Assembly (NCBI GenBank): GCA_018242625.1
Contig: JAFEBO010000006.1
Location: forward strand, 343,132 to 407,131
Direction: 5' to 3'
Source of the DNA: Planctomycetota bacterium
GTDB lineage: Bacteria; Planctomycetota; Phycisphaerae; Phycisphaerales; UBA1924
DNA length: 64,000 bases
The notes beneath the pieces are model-generated. The model did not search any database, was not told the DNA's origin, and was given only the letters and a program-made list of their open reading frames with translations. Positions 9,336-18,143 of this stretch are shown piece after piece. The translations under genes and the position numbers were made by a program. Within the stretch, counting starts at the first letter, position 1. Each line of letters opens with the position of its first letter.

Positions 9336-11495
9336 TTGAAACGCACTGCAATCAAGATTCTGTGGCTGGCGGTCGTGATTTTGATCGGGGCGCGGGCGGA
9401 GGCGGGCGAGGCGCGCAAGCCCTCGGTGCTGGTGGTGCACGCCACGCTCTATAGCGCGGACATTCAGGCGAAGCTGACGAGCTCGAAGGTTTTCGACAAG
9501 GTCGATCTCTTCAATGCCAACACCGGCACGCCGACATTGAGCACGCTGAAGAGTTACGACGCGGTGCTGATCACATCGGATCTTCTCTTTGCCGACGCGA
9601 CGACGCTCGGAAACAACCTTGCGGACTATGTGGACGCGGGCGGCGGCGTGGTGTGCATGGCGTACACGAGTTCGACTTTGAGCGCTTCCCTCGTGCCTCA
9701 GGGGCGTTGGCCCACGGGCTATCTCGTGATGTCTCCGGCGGCGAACGCGACCGGCGCGCAGACGCTGGACCTGGCGTCGATCACGCAGCCGAATCACGCG
9801 ATGCTGATCGGCGTGGGCTCGTTCAGCGGCGGCACCAGCAGCTACCGGGTGAACCAGAGCAGTGTGGTCGCGGGCGCGACGATTCTGGCGAAGTACGGCA
9901 ACGGAAACGTGCTGGCGGCGGCGGGCCCGCTGCCTGGGCGCGTCGATCTCAATTTCTATGCGCCTTCAAGGGATATCCGTTCGGGCTCGTGGGATCCGGC
10001 GACGGATGGCCTGAAGCTGATGGTGAACGCGCTGCTGTACACGATGCGGCCGCGGGTGCTTATTGCCGGTGCAGAATCGAACGCGGTCGCGATCACGGAC
10101 GTGCAGAACAAGGTGCGGGGCACGGGCCTCGTGGGCATCACCGATACGTTCAATCTGGCGTTTGGAACTCCGACGCTCGACCAGCTTCGGAAGTACGACG
10201 CGGTGCTGGCATGGAGCGGCAGGGCGCCGGGGAATCCCTCGGCGGTCGGAAACGTGCTGGCGGACTATGTCGATGCGGGCGGCGGAGTTGTGACCGCGAT
10301 GTCCGCACAGCTCACGAGCTGGTCTTTCACCGGCAGATGGACCGGCGCCTATCAACTTCTGGGAGCATCGTCCCCGAGTACGGCGGGCAGCGCATCACTG
10401 GGGACCGTGTTTGATTCGTCCCATCCGATCATGTCGGGCGTCTCCTCGTTCAACGGCGGTAGTGTGGCCCTTCGCGTCACGGGTCCCCCTTTTAGTCCGG
10501 GCTCTTTTGTGATTGCCAACTGGAACGACGACCGTCCCCTGGTGGTCGTCTCGCCGAAATTTGCAAACCGCGCCGATCTGAACTTTTACCCGGTGTCGAG
10601 CACGGTGAGCAGCGTTCTTTGGCAGGTCGGAACCAATGGCGACAAGCTGCTGGCGAACGCGTTGATCTACGTGTGCCGGCCGAACGTCGCGATCGCTGCG
10701 GCGGACGGTGCGGCGGAGATTGATGACGTGGTCGCCAAGCTGGCGGCGACGCGCCGCTTCAGCGGCGTGGGGCAATTCAGCATTCACTCGTACACTCCGA
10801 CGATTTTCAATGTGAGGCGGTACAGCGCGCTCGCGACGTGGTCGCGGCAGACGTACAACATCACCTCCGTGCTTGGGGGCATGCTTGCGGACTATGTCGA
10901 TGTGGGGGGCGGCGTGGTGACGACGCTGTTTGGCAACACGACTCTCGACAGCCCCGAAGGGCGCTGGGTGTCGGAGGGATACGAGATCGTGCCGTCGCCG
11001 CTGCCCGGTTTGGTGGCGAGCACGGGCTCGTTGCTTTTGGGCACGATCGTTGAACCGGAAAATCCGCTGGCACGCTTCGTGCGCAAATTTGACGGAGGCA
11101 CGTACGCGGCACGATTGGACGCGGTGCCGCCGCTACGGGGCAGAACCATTCTCAACACATCCGACGGGAAGATGCTGGCGAGCGTCCACAACTTCAAGAA
11201 GCGCGCGGATCTGGGTTTCTATCCGATCTCGACGGGCTCCGACCCGCTCGGCTGGAATCAGCGAACGGACGGGACGTGGCTGCTCGCTAACGCCCTGGAA
11301 TATGTGGTGCGATCGAAGCCGTGTCCCGGTGATTTCAACGGGGATGGACAGGTGGACGATGCCGACTTCGTTCTCTTCGCCGGGTACTACGACGCGCTGA
11401 TCGATCCGCGGGGGGACCTGAGCGGTGACGGGACGACGGACGACGGCGATTTCGTCGTGTTTGCTTCGTCTTATGACGCGCTGGCGTGCCCTTGA
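9336..11495 (+). CDS. Three-module secreted protein (GATase-like fold) with dockerin-like domain
   Basis: This encodes 719 residues from a TTG start at 9336. The TTG is chosen because AAAGGAG lies ~9 bases upstream and the product then begins with a proper signal peptide (KRTAIKILWLAVVILIGARAEAGE). The in-frame ATG at 9231 lies inside the decayed gene remnant. Three ~220-residue modules follow, each with [SR]VL[VI]xxA, a KYDAVL/SYDAVL strand, LADYVDAGGGVV and later RADLNFYP. This resembles the alpha/beta trehalose-utilisation or glutamine-amidotransferase-like fold, but the nucleophile Cys is not conserved, so it is probably non-catalytic. The dockerin pair at the end lacks both linker cysteines (ALIDPRGDLSGDG). 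Confidence 0.8.
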   Translation: MKRTAIKILWLAVVILIGARAEAGEARKPSVLVVHATLYSADIQAKLTSSKVFDKVDLFNANTGTPTLSTLKSYDAVLITSDLLFADATTLGNNLADYVDAGGGVVCMAYTSSTLSASLVPQGRWPTGYLVMSPAANATGAQTLDLASITQPNHAMLIGVGSFSGGTSSYRVNQSSVVAGATILAKYGNGNVLAAAGPLPGRVDLNFYAPSRDIRSGSWDPATDGLKLMVNALLYTMRPRVLIAGAESNAVAITDVQNKVRGTGLVGITDTFNLAFGTPTLDQLRKYDAVLAWSGRAPGNPSAVGNVLADYVDAGGGVVTAMSAQLTSWSFTGRWTGAYQLLGASSPSTAGSASLGTVFDSSHPIMSGVSSFNGGSVALRVTGPPFSPGSFVIANWNDDRPLVVVSPKFANRADLNFYPVSSTVSSVLWQVGTNGDKLLANALIYVCRPNVAIAAADGAAEIDDVVAKLAATRRFSGVGQFSIHSYTPTIFNVRRYSALATWSRQTYNITSVLGGMLADYVDVGGGVVTTLFGNTTLDSPEGRWVSEGYEIVPSPLPGLVASTGSLLLGTIVEPENPLARFVRKFDGGTYAARLDAVPPLRGRTILNTSDGKMLASVHNFKKRADLGFYPISTGSDPLGWNQRTDGTWLLANALEYVVRSKPCPGDFNGDGQVDDADFVLFAGYYDALIDPRGDLSGDGTTDDGDFVVFASSYDALACP

Positions 11496-11700
11496 GGGGA
11501 GGGTGTCGAGGTGCCGAATTGCCCAGTTGAGACCGCCGAGGCGACAAGGCATGTCGGGATTTCATTGGAGCCACGGGGCTCGGGCTTTCTGCCCCTTTTA
11601 TCGGGCGAAACAGGAGTTTGCTCCAAAGGTCTTGGATTAGGCCGGTCCCCCCGTTAGACTGTTTCCGCTGGGGTGAAGCAGCCATCCGGAGACGGAACTC

Positions 11701-12834
11701 ATGCAACTGAAGATGATGTCGGCAATTGTGGGCGCGATGTGTGTCTCGGCGTGGGCGCTCGCCCAGCCCTTCCAGATCGTCGCGACGCAGACGCCCCCGT
11801 TCAGCATCCCGCCCGAACAGTGGAAAAGCGTGACGCGCTGGTCCCTTACCGGCTCGGGCAGTACGCTCACGCCCCTGTCGAGCATCCCCGACGGACAGGT
11901 TCACGATCCGATTGGCGTCGCCTTCCGCACGCCGACCGACCTGTTCATCTCGAATCGCGCGGGCAACGGCTATCAGCCCGGAACCATCTCCCGCTTTACT
12001 CTCACGAACGGCGGCGCATCGGCGACGAAGATCGGCGAGTTTGGGCAGAGTGGTCTGGTGGGCCCCCACGAACTGGCGTTCAATCCCGTGACTCGTGAGC
12101 TCTTCGCGGCGGCCGTGAGTGACGGAATCTGGCGATGGAAGTTTGATTCGCAGGGCGCGGTAACGGCGAACGGCTCGTTTGCGCGGGGGCGGGCGTGGCG
12201 CGGCGTGTGCATCGAGCCCTCGGGGAAGTTCCTCTACGCAACCGCCGCGGACGGCTACATCTACCGCTTTTACATCACGGAAACCGGAGTCATGCAGGAG
12301 TTGAACGGCCTGGGAATTCCCGGCGCGAGCGTGCTTCACTTCTTTGCGCTCGGTCCGGTGCAAGGCGAGATATATGTCTGCGATTATGGATCAAACAAAG
12401 TGTTCCGGCTCGTGGTGGAGACGGTGAACGGCACGTTTACTGTCAAGCAGGCAATCAACTCGACGCAGGCCATCGACTGCGCCTTTAGCCCGGACGGCAA
12501 AGAGATGTACGTCGCCCGCCACAACAGCGGCGGAATCGACCGGTTCAGCTACAACAGCGGGACAGACTCCTGGACATACGTGAACACCGAGAGCACCCCT
12601 TCCATGGGATGTATCGCGGCGTACGTGCCCGCATCCTGCCCGGCGGACCTGACCGGCGAGGGAATCGTGGACGACTCCGACTTTGTCGTGTTCGTGCAGG
12701 CGTACAACATCCTCGACTGCGCGGATCCGGCGATGTCCATCGGCTGCCCCGCCGATTTCAACCTCGACGGCATTGTCGATGATTCCGACTTTGTGATCTT
12801 TGTCGCGGCGTACAACGAACTGATCTGCTCATAA
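11701..12834 (+). CDS. Secreted beta-propeller protein with dockerin-like domain
   Basis: This encodes 377 residues. The signal peptide is MQLKMMSAIVGAMCVSAWALAQ. Residues ~40-300 carry repeated short motifs typical of lactonase/NHL/SMP-30-like propellers: DPIGVAFRTPTDLFISNR, GPHELAFNPVTRELFAA, FLYATAADGYIYRF, CAFSPDGKEMYVARH. The last ~65 residues form a full four-cysteine dockerin pair (CPADLTGEGIVDDSDF ... CPADFNLDGIVDDSDF). It is the last gene of the plus-strand dockerin run and is convergent with the Nudix gene that follows. An enzymatic role (for example lactone hydrolysis) is possible but unproven, since metal-binding residues were not identifiable. Confidence 0.82.
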   Translation: MQLKMMSAIVGAMCVSAWALAQPFQIVATQTPPFSIPPEQWKSVTRWSLTGSGSTLTPLSSIPDGQVHDPIGVAFRTPTDLFISNRAGNGYQPGTISRFTLTNGGASATKIGEFGQSGLVGPHELAFNPVTRELFAAAVSDGIWRWKFDSQGAVTANGSFARGRAWRGVCIEPSGKFLYATAADGYIYRFYITETGVMQELNGLGIPGASVLHFFALGPVQGEIYVCDYGSNKVFRLVVETVNGTFTVKQAINSTQAIDCAFSPDGKEMYVARHNSGGIDRFSYNSGTDSWTYVNTESTPSMGCIAAYVPASCPADLTGEGIVDDSDFVVFVQAYNILDCADPAMSIGCPADFNLDGIVDDSDFVIFVAAYNELICS

Positions 12835-12873
12835 GCGAAAGAACCTGACGAACCCGGCGGTCGGTTGTCGCGA

Positions 12874-13332
12874 TTACGCGGACGGTGCGCCCCCATTTCC
12901 GGAATCGCGAGAGCAAAGCCGGGCGACTGCCCATCGCTGGCTCTCGTGGCGGAGATGATGCGCAGCATCCTTCGCGCTCAGCCAGGCGACGCCGGACACG
13001 GGAATTCCAACAAAGACGCCGGCGAAGAACACGCAGCGCTTTTCAAAGCAGCCTTCAGTCCCCCCATCGACAAACTCGATCGCCCGCAGCAGCGTTGGCG
13101 TACAGCGGGCCGTGGTGCCGTACTCTTCAAGCAGTTCGCGCCGGAGGGCGGCCTCATGACTTTCCTTGGGCTCAAGGCCGCCGCCCGGAAGCCAGAGCCC
13201 GGTCGCGGTCCGAACGATCGCGATCCGGGCATGCTCGTTTGTGATGATCGCGTACGCACCCTCGCGTACGGTGTAGTTGCGCGACGGGTCGCGGGTGCCG
13301 AATGCGGGAACGCTGGTCCAAGGGTCCGACAT
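12874..13332 (-). CDS. Nudix hydrolase
   Basis: This encodes 152 residues. A complete Nudix box lies at about residues 51-73: G-x5-E-x7-REL-x-EE-x-G, read as GGLEPKE then REL, LEEYG. The last position is Thr rather than the usual hydrophobic residue. The N-terminal strand pattern (REGAYAIITNEHARIAIVRT) and WLPGGG fit the family, which hydrolyses nucleoside diphosphates linked to another moiety. The substrate cannot be deduced. It lies between convergent dockerin genes and is transcribed towards 12834. It is cytoplasmic, having no signal peptide, and so is an ordinary gene separating the two dockerin arms. Confidence 0.88.
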   Translation of the reverse strand: MSDPWTSVPAFGTRDPSRNYTVREGAYAIITNEHARIAIVRTATGLWLPGGGLEPKESHEAALRRELLEEYGTTARCTPTLLRAIEFVDGGTEGCFEKRCVFFAGVFVGIPVSGVAWLSAKDAAHHLRHESQRWAVARLCSRDSGNGGAPSA

Positions 13333-13416
13333 GGGTCGGCAAAAGCCTACTCGTTGCCGGCCGGGAAATCGTGCACAACTCCGGATCGTGCATGCTTGCC
13401 CGGCGCGGAACTGGTC

Positions 13417-14565
13417 TCACGGGCAGACCAACTCGTTGTAGGCCGCGAGAAAGAGCGTGAAGTCTGCGTCATCGACAACACCATCGTGGTTGAAATCGGA
13501 GGGGCATCCCGAGGGCATCGAAGGATCGGCGCAGTCCAAAGTGTTGTACGCCCCGAGGAAGATCGAGAAATCGGCATCATCGACGAGATCGTCGTGATTA
13601 AGATCGCACGGGCAGCCCGAAGCGGTGATCGGGAACATGGTCGCGGTCTCACCGCTCCCGCCGCTCGAAGAAATCGCCGCTGTGTTCGCGAGCGGAGTTC
13701 CGCCGCCCGAGGCGCCGAGCGCAAAGGCGCGAAGCTGATCGGCGAGTGAATCGACGACAAGCGCCGTGTTGAGATTGGGAACGTAGCACCCCGCGATCTC
13801 ACCTCCGACACCGAAGTAGTTGGACTGGGCGTACGTTGTCTGCGTGAGGCTGACGGGGTCGAGCAGGATCATGCGCGGCCCAAGGCCGCCCCCGTTGTCA
13901 TCGATCTTGACAAAGAGCTTTCCGCCGGGCCCCTCTGAAAGGCCGACGATGTCCGGGCTTGCAAGCCCCGGGGTCGCAAGAACAACTTCGGTGACGGCGC
14001 CGCCGACGTGCGAACCATCCGAAGCCAGCGGGATCTTGGCCACCACGGCGCCGGCCACCGTGAGCACGCCCGCGAAGATGGAATTCGAAGACTTGTCATA
14101 GCAGGCCCGCTTGTACGAACGCGGGGCCGCAAAGAGACCCGAGTTGGCGTTGTTTTTGAGATCATGCGTCGTGTTGGAAGCGTCTAGGTACGACCATTTG
14201 CCCGAGCGCTGCACGTAGATGCGACCATCGCCGGTGGGCGCGATCAGCGTGGCGTCCTGATTGCCCGAAAGCGGAAGGCTGCTGACCACACCCGAGGAAT
14301 TCACCGAGGCGATGGATGTGCCAAAGCGCAGGGCAAGGACGCACTGGCGAAACGAGTCGTACGCGCCGATGCCCGTGAACCCGCCATCGACGGCGAGCGG
14401 CGAGATGGTGACAGGATTCGTCGAAATGCGGATGACTGCCGACCGGTTGGAATTGGTCCCGTAGCCGCTGGCGCTGGTCACGTGGATCGCGTCGCCCACG
14501 ACGAACGGACCCGCAAGAACCGGAACGCAAACCATGAATGACGCAAGAGCGAGACTGGCGCGCAT
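13417..14565 (-). CDS. Secreted protein with dockerin-like domain, propeller-like body
   Basis: This encodes 382 residues. The start is placed at the ATG whose complement is 14563-14565, because AGGAGG precedes it by six bases and the product opens with the signal peptide MRASLALASFMVCVPVLAG. Upstream in-frame ATGs at 14580 and 14592 lie at or before the ribosome site. The body contains repeated beta motifs (GDGRIYVQRSGKWSYLDA, GGKLFVKIDDNGGG) that suggest a propeller, without a definite family. The C-terminus holds the dockerin pair with one additional cysteine (CPCDLNHDDLVDDADF). It heads the minus-strand arm, facing the plus-strand dockerin run. Confidence 0.82.
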   Translation of the reverse strand: MRASLALASFMVCVPVLAGPFVVGDAIHVTSASGYGTNSNRSAVIRISTNPVTISPLAVDGGFTGIGAYDSFRQCVLALRFGTSIASVNSSGVVSSLPLSGNQDATLIAPTGDGRIYVQRSGKWSYLDASNTTHDLKNNANSGLFAAPRSYKRACYDKSSNSIFAGVLTVAGAVVAKIPLASDGSHVGGAVTEVVLATPGLASPDIVGLSEGPGGKLFVKIDDNGGGLGPRMILLDPVSLTQTTYAQSNYFGVGGEIAGCYVPNLNTALVVDSLADQLRAFALGASGGGTPLANTAAISSSGGSGETATMFPITASGCPCDLNHDDLVDDADFSIFLGAYNTLDCADPSMPSGCPSDFNHDGVVDDADFTLFLAAYNELVCP

Positions 14566-14662
14566 GAGATACCTCCTCATCCCGTGCGACAAAGAGGTCG
14601 GGTGCGGCCAACGAAATCAGCGATCGGCTCGAGCAGCCCGGCGAACGTCCCAGAACAGGGGC

Positions 14663-15361
14663 TCAGGGGCAGATCAGATCGTTATAGGGCGCGAGGAAGA
14701 GCTGGAAGTCCGTGTCGTCAACCATGTTGTCGCCATTGAAATCCGCGGGGCAGCCCGAGGGCATGGTCGGGTCCGCGCATTCAAGAAGGTTGTACGCAGA
14801 AAGGAAAATCACGAAGTCCGCGTCGTCCACCATGCCGTCGTGGTTGAGGTCGCACGGGCAACCACCGCCGAGGGCGACAAACACGCTGGCATCATCAAGG
14901 TTGATCCAGCCGATGTTTTCGCCCCAGGCGTAGCCACGAAGGCGGCCGGCGACAAAGTCAATGCGGGCGGGCTGTGCGGGGCTTGCGAGCGCGCCGGCGC
15001 CGAAGTTGATCCAGCCGATGTTCTCGCCCCAGGCCATGCCCGAGAGCTGGCCGGAGACGTTGGCGTTGACGCCGAAATTCTGTCCGCTCGTATTCAGATA
15101 CGGTCCGTCACCATTGCCGAGATTGACCCAGCCGACATTCTCGCCCCAGACAAACCCGCGGAAAAAGCCTCCGGCGGGCCGGGAGAAATAGACTGCCGCC
15201 TGTGAACCGGCTGGCGAGCCGGCTCCGGCCCAGTTGAAATAGCCCACATTCTCACCCCAGCAGAACTGGTTGGGCGGGACGACGTGGAGAGACTGAGCGC
15301 TCGCCGGGGCGGCCAGGCAGGCAGCGGAGAAAATAGCTTTGGCGGCGGTGCGTGCGAGCAT
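14663..15361 (-). CDS. Secreted WGEN-repeat protein with dockerin-like domain
   Basis: This encodes 232 residues. The start is set at MLARTAAKAIFSAACLAAPASAQ, a standard signal peptide; an in-frame ATG 16 codons upstream is not preceded by a better site. Four WGEN repeats follow: CWGENVGYFNW, VWGENVGWVNL, AWGENIGWINF, AWGENIGWINL. The spacing is the same as in the gene at 2652, and both have QPARxDxxxxRLRGYxW before the last repeat, so the two are clear paralogues. The dockerin pair shows CPCDLNHDGMVDDADF with an extra cysteine, as in its neighbour at 13417. That shared feature suggests the two adjacent genes exchanged or copied their dockerin segment. Confidence 0.82.
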   Translation of the reverse strand: MLARTAAKAIFSAACLAAPASAQSLHVVPPNQFCWGENVGYFNWAGAGSPAGSQAAVYFSRPAGGFFRGFVWGENVGWVNLGNGDGPYLNTSGQNFGVNANVSGQLSGMAWGENIGWINFGAGALASPAQPARIDFVAGRLRGYAWGENIGWINLDDASVFVALGGGCPCDLNHDGMVDDADFVIFLSAYNLLECADPTMPSGCPADFNGDNMVDDTDFQLFLAPYNDLICP

Positions 15362-15432
15362 GATGGGCTTCTTTTCAGAGTACCGGCGAACGGGGGAGTA
15401 TCCAAACATTCTCTGGCTGGATTTCGGGGTTA

Positions 15433-16647
15433 TCAGTACAGGATGTTCGCGTTGGGATCGGTCGACCCCATGCCGCTGCCGCCGGAATTGCCGTCGATCT
15501 GGGGAGAGAGCGTTCCGGTGGCGATCGGCCCGACACGGTTGTTCGCGGCGAGTTCGAACTGCTTGGTGTTGAGCGTCAGCGCGTTCGCGTAGATGCCGTT
15601 GCCGCCGTTGGTCGCTCTGATTCCCTTGTCGCAGTTGGCGACCGTGTTGCCTCGAACAGAAGACCGGCCGGTCGATCCGGAGATGAGAATTCCCGAGCTG
15701 GCGCCGCCTGCGGCCCGGACGTTGCGAACGACGTTGTTCAGCACCTGGCTGAGATCCCCGACCCAGATGCCCGCCGTGGGATTTTTGGAAGCGTCACCGG
15801 TTACAGAGTTGCCCTCGACGCGAGCCGTCGCGCCGCCGGCGGCGGAAATCCCATAGCTGAAGAAACCAGAAACAGAACAGTCCTGGATGACCGCACCCTC
15901 GATACCGACGCCGGCCGCAACGCTGATGCCGATGTAGTTGTCGGACAACGTGCAATTGCGGGCCACCGCGCCACGCCCGCCCAGGTAAATGCCGCCATCG
16001 CCGCCGCGGACGGTGCAGTGTTCGATCACGCTCCCCGCGTCCACGCTGATGCCGGTCGACCCGGTGAGAAGAGTGCAGTTGCGGATGGTGGCGCCCAGGT
16101 AGGCCACGATTCCGGAGCTGGCGCCGTCGATCGCGACGGATTCAACCCGGGCGCCCGAAGCAACTTCGATGGCGACTTCACAGGATCCCGTGATGGTGAC
16201 GTCCGAGATTACCGGAGCACTCGCGGCGACGGCATACGACTGACCCTGGAGTCCGATGGCCCGATCGACCCAGCCCGAGACGATCCCGTTCCGGATCACA
16301 ACACCCTTCATCGCGGTATGCGTGACGATTCCGGAAGGAGAGCCATTGCCGGCCTGCAACGTGAAACCGTTCAGGTCAATTGTCACATTGCTGGCGGCAA
16401 TCTCGATCCCGTCTTTGCCGTCCGCTCCCGTGAGATTGGATGCCAGGTAATACGAGCCGGGCTGCGTGATCTTGAAAGTGCTGGGGGTCGCATCGTTATC
16501 GCCGGGGGTGTTGGCGGCGTTGATGGCAATCCGGGGCTCCGGCCCGGGCGTGGGGGCGACCGGACCCGCGGGCGGACTCAGCGGACCAGCGATGGTCGCG
16601 GAAAGGCAGAGAGACAGCGGTATGGTGCAAAGAGCGCGGAACTGCAT
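15433..16647 (-). CDS. Secreted right-handed beta-helix protein
   Basis: This encodes 404 residues. The signal peptide (MQFRALCTIPLSLCLSATIAG) is followed by a proline-rich start GPLSPPAGPVAPTPGPEP, then the block ITQPGSYYLASNLTG and NVTIDLNGF. After that come many ~20-25 residue turns with repeated VxxNCTL, VIxNGIV and GSSGI patterns, the signature of a pectin-lyase-like parallel beta-helix. The C-terminus is GSGMGSTDPNANILY. It is closely similar to the neighbour at 16774 and more distantly to 1467. No dockerin and no transmembrane anchor are present. It may bind or cleave acidic polysaccharides, but catalytic residues are not assignable by eye. Confidence 0.82.
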   Translation of the reverse strand: MQFRALCTIPLSLCLSATIAGPLSPPAGPVAPTPGPEPRIAINAANTPGDNDATPSTFKITQPGSYYLASNLTGADGKDGIEIAASNVTIDLNGFTLQAGNGSPSGIVTHTAMKGVVIRNGIVSGWVDRAIGLQGQSYAVAASAPVISDVTITGSCEVAIEVASGARVESVAIDGASSGIVAYLGATIRNCTLLTGSTGISVDAGSVIEHCTVRGGDGGIYLGGRGAVARNCTLSDNYIGISVAAGVGIEGAVIQDCSVSGFFSYGISAAGGATARVEGNSVTGDASKNPTAGIWVGDLSQVLNNVVRNVRAAGGASSGILISGSTGRSSVRGNTVANCDKGIRATNGGNGIYANALTLNTKQFELAANNRVGPIATGTLSPQIDGNSGGSGMGSTDPNANILY

Positions 16648-16773
16648 GCTGCGGACTCCATCCCCACCCGAACCGGGTGCAGGTCTCGATCAGTGCGACA
16701 TGAGCGGCGTTCGCGGCTATTCGTGCAAACGCGACCCCCGTCATCGGGAATCGGTGAAATGCCGATCCGGCTT

Positions 16774-17979
16774 CTAATAGGTGAAGTTGGCGTTGGGGTC
16801 GGTCGAGCCGAGCGAGCTTGCGGCCGAATTCCCGTTGACGGCCGCGCTGGCGGGGGCGGTGCGGTCCAGGATCGGACCGTAAACGTTGTTCGCCACGATG
16901 GTCCAGTTGGTCGTGTTGCCGCTGCAGCTGTTCTTGATGATGATGTTTCCGATGCCGTTGATATCGATGCCGCGGTCGGCGAACAGGCAGTTGTTGCCCT
17001 CGATGCGGTTGTCGTTCCCGGTGGCGAGGATGCCGGCCCCGTCGCCGCTGCTCAGGCCGTTCGAAGAGCAGGTGTTATTGATCACCAGAGAGCCGCTATC
17101 CACCACGATGCCATTGGTTGTGTTCATGCGCACGGTGCAATTGCTGATCGTTCCGTAGCTTGCGTTTATGCCGTTCTGGTCATTGTCATTGGCGGCGCAG
17201 CCGGTTGTGACCCCGCCCGAACTGTTGTTGATCCCGTTCAGGCCGTTGGAAGATGCGGTGCAGTTGATAATGCTCGAAGATGTAACAGAGATGCCGGCGG
17301 ACTGGTTGCCGTTGGAGGTGCACGCGGTCAGCGTGCATCCGGTGGTGCCCGAGATGCCGTCGCCCGTGTTGCCGTTCACCATGCAGGTGGAAATAGTCGA
17401 ATCAGACCCCACGCCGATTCCGCGTCCGGTATTGCTGTACGCCGCGCAGTCCGTCACCAGAGCCCGATACCCGGCGATGATCCCTCCGGACAGGCCGCCG
17501 CTGCCGCACTCGCTGACACGGATGTTCGAAATCGTGCAGTTGTTCGCCACGTTCGTGTTGAAGTCGATGCCCGAGCTTCCCCACGAGCGAAGGCTTCCGT
17601 TCCGCACCGTCAGACTGCGAAGCCCCGCCGTTCCGGTCCAGATTCCCGCGAGTGATCCGGATCCGCCAATGGCTTCAAATCCGTTGAGATCGATCGTCAC
17701 ATCGCTCGCATCGATTTCGATCCCGCGCTTGCCCGACACACCCGACAGGTTGCCGGTGAGGTAATACGAACCGGGCTGGGTGATCTTGTAGACGCTATCG
17801 GCGTCGCCCGGCGTATTGGTCGCGTTCAGGGCAATGCGGGGCTCCGGACCGGGTGTCGAAGTGATCGGACCCGCGGGCGGGTTCAGCGGCCCCGCGAACG
17901 AAAACGTCACAACCGCCGTGAGAATGATCGCGCTCTTTGTGATTTTGGAAATCTGGTTCCCTGAATAGTTCTGCGGCAC
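16774..17979 (-). CDS. Secreted right-handed beta-helix protein, paralogue
   Basis: This encodes 401 residues from a GTG start (complement of 17977-17979), with GAGGAG six bases upstream. The signal region includes SAIILTAVVTFSFAG, then GPLNPPAGPITSTPGPEP. It shares with the next gene the APTPGPEPRIAxNAxNTPGD segment, ITQPGSYYL, IDLNGF and the last residues SLGSTDPNANFTY. Many ~22-residue repeats of the form NCTxSxNxxNGI mark a beta-helix. The 126-base gap to the gene at 15433 and identical orientation suggest tandem duplication and probably co-transcription. Like its siblings it lacks a dockerin. Function is unknown beyond the fold. Confidence 0.82.
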   Translation of the reverse strand: MPQNYSGNQISKITKSAIILTAVVTFSFAGPLNPPAGPITSTPGPEPRIALNATNTPGDADSVYKITQPGSYYLTGNLSGVSGKRGIEIDASDVTIDLNGFEAIGGSGSLAGIWTGTAGLRSLTVRNGSLRSWGSSGIDFNTNVANNCTISNIRVSECGSGGLSGGIIAGYRALVTDCAAYSNTGRGIGVGSDSTISTCMVNGNTGDGISGTTGCTLTACTSNGNQSAGISVTSSSIINCTASSNGLNGINNSSGGVTTGCAANDNDQNGINASYGTISNCTVRMNTTNGIVVDSGSLVINNTCSSNGLSSGDGAGILATGNDNRIEGNNCLFADRGIDINGIGNIIIKNSCSGNTTNWTIVANNVYGPILDRTAPASAAVNGNSAASSLGSTDPNANFTY

Positions 17980-18143
17980 GTTGGGCTCCTCTTAGATGAA
18001 GCCCCCAACCTAGCACAGCGCGCCGATCGGGCAAACACAAAGTGCTCAGAACCCGGTGCAGTTCGCCGATTATCGGGCGGGCCACACACTCGCAAAACCA
18101 AGCGCTTCTGCCCAACCAGGAAGTTACGCCCCGATCAGCCCTC

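Noticed and set aside
13000..13300. Plus-strand frames over the Nudix gene
   Set aside because: The Nudix box is on the minus strand and complete; plus-strand frames have no motif.
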